The translations under genes were made by a program, and so were the position numbers. A DNA stretch of 64,000 nucleotides from Shewanella pealeana ATCC 700345 (lineage in GTDB: Bacteria > Pseudomonadota > Gammaproteobacteria > Enterobacterales > Shewanellaceae): contig NC_009901.1 of assembly GCF_000018285.1 (NCBI RefSeq), forward strand, positions 1,053,001 through 1,117,000, in the 5' to 3' direction. The notes beneath the pieces were generated by a model. It saw nothing but the letters and a program-made list of their open reading frames with translations. It was not told the origin of the DNA and did no database searches. This document shows, piece by piece, positions 10,370 to 19,068 of this stretch (position 1 is the first letter of the stretch; each line of letters opens with the position of its first letter).

Positions 10370-12694
10370 CTAATTCTTCAAATAAAGTGGCTTACGGTAG
10401 TTAAATAGACCGTCATCCAACATATCTGACACACCTAATGGGCCAGAACCACCGAGTCCTTTTAAGACAAAGTTTAGGTAGATCCCGCTCTCAAATAGCT
10501 CACGAGTATCCTGTACCGGGTTATCTTCGTCAATATAATTGGTCTTAATGCGGTAATGATAACTCAAACGTACAGCCCAGCAACATGATTCATACTGAAA
10601 ACCTGTGTAGGTTTCTACCGCTCGGCTTTCATTTAGATCGTAGTACCAGTTACCCACCAAATATAAACTGTCATTAATTGGCCAAGCTCCACGGAAGCCA
10701 ATCTGCTTAATATCTACCGATTCGTTGGTGTTGGTATTTAGCAGATCCGGAACGTAACGATAGCTAGCTTGCAAAAGCTTATTGGTGCCTGGACGATAGT
10801 CTACCGTAACTTCACTCTTCTTGTTTTCGCTCTCTTTAGCATCATATTGAATCGATCCACTTAAGAACCAGTCAGAATAGAGTTGGGTCGTCAATTCCGC
10901 GGCAATCGCGGAGTTAGATGTGTTCTCTTGCACAAAGGTATCGTTGCTGCCTGTGATATCATTGATGCCAACACGGCTGTCTTCTAAATAGATAATCTGG
11001 CCCAAGCTGAACTTAAACACTTCACGGTTTTGTTCGTTAAACAGCTTAGTGGTTAAACCTAATGTAAATTGATTAGCATCGGCTATTCGGTCAAGGCCAG
11101 AGAAACGACGATCCCTAAATAGGCCGTTGTAATCTTCTTGCAGCAGGGCTGTATCGTAAATACCTATGTCCGATTGATCTTCGTAACCTACGTAAAGGTA
11201 TTGAAACTGCGGTTCAAGAGTTTGACGATAGTTGGTGTCAAAATAGTCGGTAAAGCGTTCAAAATTGACCTGACCATGAATACGCACCTGTGGCAGAGTA
11301 CGGTTCACATGTTCTGAAAGCTCAGAATTGGAAAGATTTGATTTATCATCTTGCCAGTAGTTGGTCTGTAGTAGTTTTACTTCACTGGTCAATGACCCTG
11401 CTGGTCCGTGGATCGGATAGGAGATGCTTGGCTCTAAGTGAACACGAGTCGCAGTCGAGTATTCGCTATCTTGATGCTCGAAGTTTGTGGCTTCACTATA
11501 AAGGTTAAAATCTAGGCCGTGCCAGTAGCTTGGGGCGCGGTAGTTAAAGGTAAACTGCGGCATCACCTGATAGGGTTTCTCCTCCTCGCCAAGCACTTTA
11601 ATGTCTTGTACGCGGGCACTGAAATCCCAGTTTTGTTCAAAATAACTGATTTCACCGATGCGGGTGAGTTGGTTATCAGTCGCACGCTGAACGTCAGAAC
11701 TTAGGTCATTAAAGTAGTTGTTATCCGAGACATCGGTATAGTTTGCCAAGACGCGCCAGTTCTTATTTATCGCGCCGCTGTGCTCCCAGTGATATAGGTA
11801 TCTATCTGGGCTATTGACAAGCTTGTCGTCATCGGCAAGGTATTCAATGTTTAATTGACCTTGCTGTTTCTCTCCGGCTAAATATCTAAACTCGGTCTTA
11901 GTGAATAGACCTCGTGCTGACATATAGTTGGGGGTGAACGTTAAGTCATATTCTGGTGCGATATTCCAATAATAAGGTGTGGCTACCTCAACACCATTAG
12001 TGGTGCTGGTGCTAAATGATGGAAATAAGAAGCCAGATTTGCGTTTGTCCGATACCGGAATAGTCATGTAAGGAATATACATAACCGGCACGCCAGCAAT
12101 TTTAATCTTAGCGTCCCAAATTTCTCCCCACTCCTCGGTACTGTCTATCTTGATGCGGTCGGCTTCAAGCAGCCAGTCAGGATCTTGGCCCGGGCAGGTA
12201 GTGAAGTTAGTGCCAGATAGCAGCAGGTTATTTTCTTTGGTGATCTCTAGCCTGTCAGCATCACCGTGGATCTGTTGTCCGGTGAGCCAATATTGCGCCC
12301 CACTTAGGACTGCACTGTTGCTACGCATCTTAGCTACTAAAGAGTCGGCGGTGACTGTAAATATCTCATCTTGGAAGACTAGGTTGCCATTGGCATGCAG
12401 CTCTTCAGACTCTTGGTCTAGAATCGCTTCATCCGCAGCGATATTTCGACCACCTTGACTGAAGTTTACATCACCATTGAAGGTCGCTTGTTTGCCCATC
12501 TGCGCCGCAGAGCGGTCGGAACTGATATAGATCCGCTCCAGATCAGCAGGAGTATTCATCTCGTAAAGTGGAACGTAAGGCTTTACTGGTGGTACAACGA
12601 CGCACTGTGAGCTCGACGCTGCTACAGTTTCGGTTTCGTCTGCTAAGACTAATTGGGGAAGCAGGCTCAAGGCCAGAAAATAACGGATCTGCAT
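10370..12694 (-). CDS. lptD: LPS assembly outer-membrane protein LptD
   Basis: Outer-membrane beta-barrel that, with the LptE lipoprotein, inserts lipopolysaccharide into the outer leaflet. 774 residues (E. coli 784). A signal peptide (about 1-18) is followed by the periplasmic OstA-type jellyroll (about 55-200) and a large barrel. The four cysteines that form the essential disulfides are conserved in pattern: Cys31, Cys167 and the adjacent pair Cys704-Cys705. It is the first gene of the leftward operon with surA, with 127 bases between them. It is divergent from amgK. Confidence 0.97.
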   Translation of the reverse strand: MQIRYFLALSLLPQLVLADETETVAASSSQCVVVPPVKPYVPLYEMNTPADLERIYISSDRSAAQMGKQATFNGDVNFSQGGRNIAADEAILDQESEELHANGNLVFQDEIFTVTADSLVAKMRSNSAVLSGAQYWLTGQQIHGDADRLEITKENNLLLSGTNFTTCPGQDPDWLLEADRIKIDSTEEWGEIWDAKIKIAGVPVMYIPYMTIPVSDKRKSGFLFPSFSTSTTNGVEVATPYYWNIAPEYDLTFTPNYMSARGLFTKTEFRYLAGEKQQGQLNIEYLADDDKLVNSPDRYLYHWEHSGAINKNWRVLANYTDVSDNNYFNDLSSDVQRATDNQLTRIGEISYFEQNWDFSARVQDIKVLGEEEKPYQVMPQFTFNYRAPSYWHGLDFNLYSEATNFEHQDSEYSTATRVHLEPSISYPIHGPAGSLTSEVKLLQTNYWQDDKSNLSNSELSEHVNRTLPQVRIHGQVNFERFTDYFDTNYRQTLEPQFQYLYVGYEDQSDIGIYDTALLQEDYNGLFRDRRFSGLDRIADANQFTLGLTTKLFNEQNREVFKFSLGQIIYLEDSRVGINDITGSNDTFVQENTSNSAIAAELTTQLYSDWFLSGSIQYDAKESENKKSEVTVDYRPGTNKLLQASYRYVPDLLNTNTNESVDIKQIGFRGAWPINDSLYLVGNWYYDLNESRAVETYTGFQYESCCWAVRLSYHYRIKTNYIDEDNPVQDTRELFESGIYLNFVLKGLGGSGPLGVSDMLDDGLFNYRKPLYLKN

Positions 12695-12843
12695 CTTAGG
12701 TCAATTAATTATGATTTCTTAGTCGGACAGTGAAGAGGAGTAGGTTGCCGATAAGGGCAACACAGCCAAATAAATTTTTTCAATTGCTTAGCTGATTCCA
12801 TTTTGTCGTTATAATAAAGCAATTTCTTCTTAAGAGCCATGAG

Positions 12844-13890
12844 GTGCCCTTGTCAGATCCTAGATTTCTTCAGTTAAATGCATGGCTAAACCAGTATTTT
12901 AATGCAAATGTATCGCCGCAGTTAATATCTGGCGACGCAAGTTTTAGACGCTACTTCAGAATCGTGGTGAATAATCTGTCTTATATTGTAGTCGACTCAC
13001 CGCCTAACCTTATCGACATTAGCCCATTTATTCAATTAGCTGACAGTTATTCTAAGCAGGGAATAGCTGTACCTGAAGTGATTGCTAGTGATAATGAACA
13101 AGGCTTGATGCTATTGAGCGACCTTGGTGATGTGCAGCTGTTGTCTGTGCTCAATAACGATACTTTGCAGGACTATTACTCTCAGGCCTTAGTACTACTC
13201 AAAGACATCGCCAGAGTCACCCATACCCAAGTGGGCGCCTTAGCGCAATATGATGCTGAGTTTGTTATACGCGAATTAACCATTTTCAGCGAGTGGTTAG
13301 CCCTGCATCATCTGGGTTTAGATCCACAGCAAGTAAAAACTCATACAGAGGCTGCGTTTAAGTTATTGGTTGATAACGCTCTAGAACAGCCGCAGGTAGG
13401 TATGCATCGTGACTACCACAGCCGCAATATCATGCTGCAAAATGAGCAGCTTAAAGTTATCGATTTTCAAGATGCGGTTATTGGGCCTGTGACCTATGAT
13501 GCGGTTTCTCTGTTGAGGGACTGCTACATTCGCTGGCCGGATAATGCTGTCGACGCCTTAATGCGCCAGCACTATGAGCAATGTATTGAAACACAGCAGA
13601 TCGATTCTGAAGTAAGTTTTGCCCAATATCGACGCTGGTTTGATTTAATGGGAATACAGAGACACATTAAGGCGGCAGGTATTTTTGCAAGGCTAAATTA
13701 CCGTGATAATAAACCCGCCTATATGGCAGATATTCCACTGACGCTCGAGTATATCCGTGATATTGCTGGGCGTTATGCCGAGCTGCAAGTATTGAGCAAC
13801 TGGATAGCAGAGGTGATTATTCCAGCGGTGAATGCCAAGAGTGATGTTGAGAGTGGCATTAGCATTGGTGTAAAGAGTGAAGGGCAATAA
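12844..13890 (+). CDS. amgK: Anomeric MurNAc/GlcNAc kinase AmgK-like
   Basis: 348-residue aminoglycoside-phosphotransferase-fold kinase. In Pseudomonas AmgK phosphorylates N-acetylmuramate at the anomeric carbon for peptidoglycan recycling. The catalytic loop MHRDYHSRNIML (Brenner motif HxDxxxxN) and the metal-binding VIDFQDAV are visible at about residues 192-220. It abuts murU, the next enzyme of the route, which supports the assignment. Start uncertain: GTG at 12844, or TTG at 12850 with GAGGTG as the ribosome site. A TATAAT box lies about 30 bases upstream of the GTG. Confidence 0.85.
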   Translation: MPLSDPRFLQLNAWLNQYFNANVSPQLISGDASFRRYFRIVVNNLSYIVVDSPPNLIDISPFIQLADSYSKQGIAVPEVIASDNEQGLMLLSDLGDVQLLSVLNNDTLQDYYSQALVLLKDIARVTHTQVGALAQYDAEFVIRELTIFSEWLALHHLGLDPQQVKTHTEAAFKLLVDNALEQPQVGMHRDYHSRNIMLQNEQLKVIDFQDAVIGPVTYDAVSLLRDCYIRWPDNAVDALMRQHYEQCIETQQIDSEVSFAQYRRWFDLMGIQRHIKAAGIFARLNYRDNKPAYMADIPLTLEYIRDIAGRYAELQVLSNWIAEVIIPAVNAKSDVESGISIGVKSEGQ

Positions 13891-14559
13891 ATGAAAGCGA
13901 TGATTTTAGCGGCGGGGCGAGGAGAACGTCTACGGCCATTAACTGACTCTCTACCTAAACCTTTGGTCGAGGTAGCAGGAAAACCTTTGATTGTTTATCA
14001 CATCGAAAAACTTGCTGCTGCAGGTTTTACCGAAATAGTGATTAATCACGCTTGGCTTGGTCACAAGCTGGTCGAGCTATTAGGTGACGGGCGTAAATGG
14101 CAAGTCAGCATTCAATATAGTGAAGAAACATCGGCGCTAGAAACAGGCGGCGGTATTAAGCAAGCACTGACTCTATTGGGCGATGAAGCATTTCTGGTTA
14201 TTAACGGAGATATCTTCATCGATGAACTGCCTGAGATTAAACCACTTGAGGCGGGCACTCTTGCACACCTATGGCTTGTCGATAATCCGCTGCAGCATCC
14301 CCATGGTGACTTTGCTTTGCAAGAGGGCAGGGTTTGTGAACAGGGGCTCGAGAAGCTAACATTTTCAGGTATAGGGGTTTATCACCCTCAATTATTCAGA
14401 GACACACCTGAAGGGGCCTTTGCATTAGCGCTCTTGTTACGCCAAGCCATGGCAAAGAGTCTGATTGGTGGTGCTCATTTTAAACAGTATTGGTGCGATG
14501 TGGGAACAGTGGAACGACTCGCACAAATAGAAGCTCGTGAAACAAGTAAGGTTAGATAA
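13891..14559 (+). CDS. murU: MurNAc-1-phosphate uridylyltransferase MurU-like
   Basis: 222-residue sugar-phosphate nucleotidyltransferase. The N-terminal signature LAAGRGERLRPLTDSLPKP binds the nucleotide and metal, and VINGDIFID is the second metal site. In Pseudomonas MurU makes UDP-MurNAc from MurNAc-1-phosphate and UTP, bypassing de novo synthesis through MurA (the fosfomycin target). It starts at the base after the amgK-like stop and its own stop overlaps the djlA start (TAATG), so the three genes are translationally coupled. Specificity is inferred from the kinase partner. Confidence 0.86.
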   Translation: MKAMILAAGRGERLRPLTDSLPKPLVEVAGKPLIVYHIEKLAAAGFTEIVINHAWLGHKLVELLGDGRKWQVSIQYSEETSALETGGGIKQALTLLGDEAFLVINGDIFIDELPEIKPLEAGTLAHLWLVDNPLQHPHGDFALQEGRVCEQGLEKLTFSGIGVYHPQLFRDTPEGAFALALLLRQAMAKSLIGGAHFKQYWCDVGTVERLAQIEARETSKVR

Positions 14560-15338
14560 TGCGTATTTGGGGTAAAGTTTTCGGCTTCATTATTGGATTT
14601 ATGTTTGGCCGTATTGGTGGCGCTATTTTTGGGCTTTGGTTAGGGCATATGTATGATCGCAGGCAAAGCCAAAAAGCGGGGCTAGGGGGTGGCGGTAAGC
14701 GACAGGCTCTGTTTTTTAATACCACCTTTTCGGTCATGGGGCATGTTGCCAAGGCATCGGGGCAGGTGACTCAAAATGATATTCGTATGGCGACTTCGCT
14801 AATGGATCAGCTTAATTTAAGCGGACAAGCAAGAGCCGATGCTCAGGCCGCTTTTCGCGAGGGTAAAGAAGCTGATTTTGATATCTACGCCTGCCTAAAA
14901 ACCTTCAGGTTGATTTCAATGGGGCGTAAAGAGCTGTTGCAGATGTTTTTGGAGATCCAAATTCAGACGGCGCTTGTCGATGCTCAGTTGGATCAAAAAG
15001 AGCTATCAATATTGTCTATCATTGCCAAGGAGCTAGGTTTTAGTCAGAAGCAACTCGATGACTTGCTTGCACGTTGGCAGGCTGAGTTTAACTTCCATCG
15101 AAGTGGTGGTGCTGGCAATCAAACCTCGATCAAAGATGCCTATAAGCTACTGGGTGTTTCTGAGTCGATGTCAGATCAGGACATTAAGCGAGCATATAGA
15201 AAGTTAATGAATGAACATCATCCGGATAAATTGGTTGCCAAGGGCTTACCCGCTGAAATGATGGAAATAGCCAAATCAAAAGCGCAAGATATTCAAGCCG
15301 CTTATGATAGAGTTAAGAGTGATAGAGGCATGCGCTAG
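14559..15338 (+). CDS. djlA: Membrane-anchored co-chaperone DjlA
   Basis: DnaJ-like inner-membrane protein that stimulates DnaK. 259 residues: a glycine-rich N-terminal transmembrane segment (GFIIGFMFGRIGGAIFGLWL), a TerB-like helical centre (about 55-175), and a C-terminal J domain (about 190-258) with the HPD tripeptide in NEHHPDKLV. E. coli DjlA is 271 residues and is likewise next to lptD. It overlaps murU by one base. Confidence 0.95.
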   Translation: MRIWGKVFGFIIGFMFGRIGGAIFGLWLGHMYDRRQSQKAGLGGGGKRQALFFNTTFSVMGHVAKASGQVTQNDIRMATSLMDQLNLSGQARADAQAAFREGKEADFDIYACLKTFRLISMGRKELLQMFLEIQIQTALVDAQLDQKELSILSIIAKELGFSQKQLDDLLARWQAEFNFHRSGGAGNQTSIKDAYKLLGVSESMSDQDIKRAYRKLMNEHHPDKLVAKGLPAEMMEIAKSKAQDIQAAYDRVKSDRGMR

Positions 15339-15392
15339 TGATTTATAACTAGTTATAACTAGGTCAAAATAATAGCAATATAGGGATATATT

Positions 15393-16004
15393 ATGAAAAC
15401 CAGCTTAGCGATTTTATTAGGTTCGTTTTGTGCATTACCTGCGATGGCGGAAGTTTATGTCGCGCCGTTCGGCGGCTATAGCTTCGGTGCTAGCGAGTTC
15501 GATATATCGAGTACCGAGTCGGAAGATAAAGGCAAGGTTAAGGTCGCCGAATCACAAAACTATGGCGTGATGCTGGGTTTCACCACCAAGGATCCAGGCA
15601 ATGTTTACCTGCTCTATAGCCATCAATCAACGGACTTAAAAACGGGCGATAACTTTAGTCCAAGCGTGATTACCTCGATGGATGTGGATTATTTCCATGT
15701 AGGCGGTAGTCTCTACTTTCCGATGCAGAGTGTGAAACCTTATATTACGACCAGCCTAGGTTTAACCAATATGCGACCCGGTGGCGATTATTCTAACGAG
15801 ACACGCTTTTCTGTGGCGATTGGTGGTGGCGTCGAGTATCAAGCAACTGAAGCGTTTTCGCTATTTGCTGAGGTCAAAGGCTATGCGACCTTTATTAATG
15901 CCGATAATGCGCTATTTTGTGGTAATAACGGTTGTCTGTGGAACATTCAATCGGACATCATGTGGCAAGGACAGGCTAATATTGGCGCCAGTTTTAAGTT
16001 CTAA
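15393..16004 (+). CDS. Small outer-membrane beta-barrel protein
   Basis: 203 residues with a signal peptide (about 1-19, ending PAMA-EV). The mature part is a repeated pattern of alternating strands and ends in phenylalanine (GASFKF), typical of an outer-membrane barrel of about eight strands (OmpA-like/OmpW-like beta-barrel domain). A CGNNGC pair near residue 170 could form a loop disulfide. No specific function can be assigned. It stands alone between djlA and the dehydrogenase. Confidence 0.75.
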   Translation: MKTSLAILLGSFCALPAMAEVYVAPFGGYSFGASEFDISSTESEDKGKVKVAESQNYGVMLGFTTKDPGNVYLLYSHQSTDLKTGDNFSPSVITSMDVDYFHVGGSLYFPMQSVKPYITTSLGLTNMRPGGDYSNETRFSVAIGGGVEYQATEAFSLFAEVKGYATFINADNALFCGNNGCLWNIQSDIMWQGQANIGASFKF

Positions 16005-16094
16005 GCGCTAATTTTTAGGGACAAGGTTTAGAGCCAACTTTTAGAGCTAAGTTTACGTTTTGGAGTTAGTGATTTTTTAGCTAAGGTTATTTTG

Positions 16095-17048
16095 ATGAAA
16101 CTTGTTGTGCTCGACGGATATACGTTAAATCCAGGTGATCTCGATTGGCAAGCATTAGCAGCGTTTGGAGAGCTAAGCGTCTTCGAACGTAGCGCGCCTG
16201 AAAAGGTACTCATCCGTAGTCAGGATGCAGAGATTATCTTTACCAATAAGACAGTGCTCGATGCCGCAACATTAAGGCAACTGCCTAAGCTTAAGTATAT
16301 CGGCGTCCTTGCTACAGGCACCAATGTGGTCGATCTCGAGACTGCAAAAGAGCTGGGAATAGTGGTCACCAATGTGCCCGGTTACGGTCCCGATGCGGTC
16401 GCACAGATGGTGTTTGCTCATATACTCCATGCCACGCAGCAGGTTGCTTTGCACTCTGACGCTGTAAAGCGCGGGATCTGGAGTGAGTCGAAAGATTTTT
16501 GCTTTACACTTACGCCGCTGCAATCGTTAAAGGGCAAACGTTTAGGTTTAATCGGTTTTGGTGATATAGGTAAAGTGGTTGCTCAAATTGGGCTGGCCTT
16601 TGGTATGGCGGTATTGGTCAATACCCGTAATCCTAAAATCAAATTGCCAGAGGGTTGCCGTTGGGCCGAGCGAGAGGTGTTATTTAGTCAGTCAGATATT
16701 ATTTCTCTGCACTGTCCGTTCACCCCTGATACCGATAAATTGATCGATGCTAGCGTGCTTGAGAAGATGAAGTCTTCAGCAATCTTGATTAACACCGCTC
16801 GTGGTGGTCTTATCGATGAAGCTGCATTGTCGGCTGCATTAGAGCTAGGAGCGATAGCTTTTGCGGGTGTTGATGTATTGTCTACCGAGCCACCATGCCA
16901 AGATAACCCATTGCTGAGAGCCAAGAATATCAGTATCTCGCCCCATAACGCCTGGGCAACCATAGAAGCTAGGCAGAACTTGCTCAATATAGCAGTCGAT
17001 AATCTTTCGAGTTTTAGTCAAGGCCAAGTGAAAAACCGAGTTAATTGA
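16095..17048 (+). CDS. D-2-hydroxyacid dehydrogenase (HprA-like)
   Basis: 317-residue NAD(P)-dependent D-isomer-specific 2-hydroxyacid dehydrogenase, most like hydroxypyruvate/glycerate dehydrogenases. The Rossmann motif GFGDIGKVVAQIGLAFG is near residue 150. The catalytic triad sits in NTARGGLIDE (Arg), GVDVLSTEPP (Glu) and ISPHNAWAT (His). The ATG at 16095 with AAGG upstream is chosen over the TTG one codon earlier. It probably reduces hydroxypyruvate or glyoxylate, but substrate is inferred. A strong terminator follows. Confidence 0.88.
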   Translation: MKLVVLDGYTLNPGDLDWQALAAFGELSVFERSAPEKVLIRSQDAEIIFTNKTVLDAATLRQLPKLKYIGVLATGTNVVDLETAKELGIVVTNVPGYGPDAVAQMVFAHILHATQQVALHSDAVKRGIWSESKDFCFTLTPLQSLKGKRLGLIGFGDIGKVVAQIGLAFGMAVLVNTRNPKIKLPEGCRWAEREVLFSQSDIISLHCPFTPDTDKLIDASVLEKMKSSAILINTARGGLIDEAALSAALELGAIAFAGVDVLSTEPPCQDNPLLRAKNISISPHNAWATIEARQNLLNIAVDNLSSFSQGQVKNRVN

Positions 17049-17094
17049 TTTCCTGATATTCTGGTGAAATTTAGCTAGAAGGTATAAAACAAAT

Positions 17095-17142
17095 AAGCCT
17101 CAAATTTAACGCTAAACCTTTAGCGAAAATTTGAGGCTTTTT
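17095..17142 (+). terminator. Long hairpin terminator after the dehydrogenase
   Basis: Stem AAGCCTCAAATTT / AAATTTGAGGCTT, extended inside by CGCTAAA / TTTAGCG, then TTTTT. It lies between the converging dehydrogenase and purT genes, and the T run favours the plus strand. Confidence 0.85.
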
Positions 17143-17159
17143 AATTAGCAGGTGTTTAT

Positions 17160-18335
17160 TTACAGGATGACATTAATCTTGCTGGCAGCGCTTAGGGCTT
17201 TGTCGACGGCCTTATCGATATTTATGTCTCTAGCAAGTGTCACACCTAAGCGGCGTTTGCCATCTATCTCAGGCTTGGCAAATAAACGTACTTGGGTATT
17301 TGGTTCGACTAATGCTTCGGCCACACCTGAGAATTGAATATTACTCGATGTGCCTTCGCTCAAGATCACCGCCGATGCACTCGGGCCATGCTGGGCAATA
17401 TTGCTAATTGGCAGCCCCAAGATTGCACGAACATGTAGGGCAAACTCAGATAGATCTTGGCTAATTAGCGTCACCATACCGGTATCATGGGGGCGCGGCG
17501 AAACCTCAGAAAAGTAAACATCATCGCCTTTGATAAACAGCTCAACCCCAAACAGACCATAACCACCAAGCGCCTCAACGACTTTTTTACCGATAGCTTG
17601 TGACTTGGCAAGTACAACTTCAGACATCGCCTGTGGCTGCCAAGATTCACGGTAATCTCCGTCTTCCTGACGATGGCCAATAGCATCGCAGAAGTGAATA
17701 CCATTTACCGCACTAATTGTGAGTAGGGTGATCTCGTAATCAAAGGGGATAAAGCCTTCTACAATCACTCGTCCCTTACCCGCACGGCCGCCTTCTTGAG
17801 CATATTGCCAGGCTGATTCAATTTGCTCTTGAGTGCGGATAACGCTCTGGCCTTTACCCGATGAGCTCATCACTGGTTTTACCACACAAGGCAAACCGAT
17901 AGTGGCTACGGCATCGTTAAACTCGGCTTCAGTATCGCAGAAGAAGTATGGCGAGGTTGGTATGTCTAAAGTCTCAGCTGCAAGGCGGCGTATGCCCTCT
18001 CTGTCCATAGTGAGTTGGGTCGCTTTCGCTGTCGGCACGATATTGACGCCTTTAGCCTCCATTTCAACCAGAGTTTGCGTCGCAATCGCTTCAAGTTCTG
18101 GAATGACTAAGTCAGGTTTTTCGAGGTCAATGATCGCTTTTAACGACAGAGCATCGAGCATATTGATCACATGTGAGCGGTGAGAGACTTGCATTGCGGG
18201 GGCGTTAGGGTAGCGATCAACTCCTATGACTTCTATACCGTAGCGTTGAAGCTCGATCGCCACTTCTTTACCCAGTTCTCCACAGCCAAGCAACATGGCG
18301 CGCTTAGCATTTGCAGATAAAGCTGTACCTATCAT
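17160..18335 (-). CDS. purT: Formate-dependent GAR transformylase PurT
   Basis: Makes formylglycinamide ribonucleotide from GAR, formate and ATP, the folate-independent third step of purine synthesis. 391 residues (E. coli 392). ATP-grasp enzyme: N-terminal [14 protein letters not shown], the ATP-binding [13 protein letters not shown] near residue 153, and the metal-ligand segment [15 protein letters not shown] near 275. It is a single-gene unit; its leader region contains unusual interleaved inverted repeats at 18366-18405. Confidence 0.97.
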   Translation of the reverse strand: MIGTALSANAKRAMLLGCGELGKEVAIELQRYGIEVIGVDRYPNAPAMQVSHRSHVINMLDALSLKAIIDLEKPDLVIPELEAIATQTLVEMEAKGVNIVPTAKATQLTMDREGIRRLAAETLDIPTSPYFFCDTEAEFNDAVATIGLPCVVKPVMSSSGKGQSVIRTQEQIESAWQYAQEGGRAGKGRVIVEGFIPFDYEITLLTISAVNGIHFCDAIGHRQEDGDYRESWQPQAMSEVVLAKSQAIGKKVVEALGGYGLFGVELFIKGDDVYFSEVSPRPHDTGMVTLISQDLSEFALHVRAILGLPISNIAQHGPSASAVILSEGTSSNIQFSGVAEALVEPNTQVRLFAKPEIDGKRRLGVTLARDINIDKAVDKALSAASKINVIL

Positions 18336-18647
18336 TTTGATTACCTTTTTAGATTGTAGGGGTTGTTATCGATTGCTAAACCGATAAGGCGGTCAAGTTA
18401 GCAATGCAGTGAGGGGCACTTTTTGTACCCTCATTTTTATTTTTTCTAGTGTAACGTGCAGTCTATTTATCAAGGTCAATATTAGCGGCAAGTGTGGGCG
18501 AGATCACTCTTGCCGGCTAAATAGGTTGTTCCTAATATGCGGTTTTAAGTGAAAAAAAATAGAATTGTGTGCTCAATATTGCCAAGATGTTGTTAGAATG
18601 TGTTCAGGCTCGATCGCCGTAAATGACGGTTTAAAAAGGAGTGCACC
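18336..18647. other. Intergenic region between divergent purT and yibI
   Basis: 312 bases with no gene. It contains the leaders of both genes, the interleaved inverted repeats near purT (18366-18405) and an imperfect hairpin at 18482-18520 (TTAGCGGCAAG paired with CTTGCCGGCTAA, one bulge). I could not place a convincing -35/-10 pair or a PurR box. Confidence 0.6.
18366..18405. repeat. Interleaved inverted repeats in the purT leader
   Basis: TTATCG (18366-71), ATTGCTAA (18372-79), CGATAA (18382-87) and TTAGCAAT (18398-405). The first pairs with the third and the second with the fourth, so in RNA the two stems exclude each other. The zero-length connector argues against a full pseudoknot. It lies 31-70 bases before the purT start codon. 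It could be an operator or a leader switch; function unknown. Confidence 0.6.
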
Positions 18648-19067
18648 GTGTTTTTAGATTACTTTGCGTTAGGAATTATATTTTTTGTTGCGATTTTCCT
18701 CTTCTATGGGGTGATAGCTATTCATGACATCCCTTACGAGATCGCTAAGAAGCGTAACCACCCACAGCAAGACGCCTTGCATATTGCAGGTTGGGTAAGC
18801 TTGTTTACTTTGCATGCCATTTGGCCATTTTTGTGGATCTGGGCAACCCTTTATCGTGAGGATCGCGGCTGGGGATTTCAAGAGGTGGTCGAAAAAGAGC
18901 AAATATTGGAAAGTGAGGTAAAAGGATTGACGGAAAGCGTGAGAAAGTTAGAGCAAAGATTAGCAGAAATGGAGGCGTCTCAGTGTGGAGCCAAGCCCGT
19001 AACCTCGTCAGCCAAGACACAAGCTCCTAATATGACTGATTCTCAATCTGACGGCGCAGAGGTGTAA
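18648..19067 (+). CDS. yibI: DUF3302 inner-membrane protein (YibI-like)
   Basis: 139 residues with two hydrophobic helices (about 5-27 and 46-68), then a cytoplasmic coiled-coil-like stretch (VEKEQILESEVKGLTESV) and a polar tail. E. coli YibI (DUF3302) has the same membrane part and sits beside the HlyD-family protein YibH, as here. Start is GTG with AAGGAG six bases upstream. It is followed one base later by the yibH-like gene, so they form an operon. Function is unknown; it probably assists the YibH membrane-fusion protein. Confidence 0.82.
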   Translation: MFLDYFALGIIFFVAIFLFYGVIAIHDIPYEIAKKRNHPQQDALHIAGWVSLFTLHAIWPFLWIWATLYREDRGWGFQEVVEKEQILESEVKGLTESVRKLEQRLAEMEASQCGAKPVTSSAKTQAPNMTDSQSDGAEV

Positions 19068-19068
19068 C

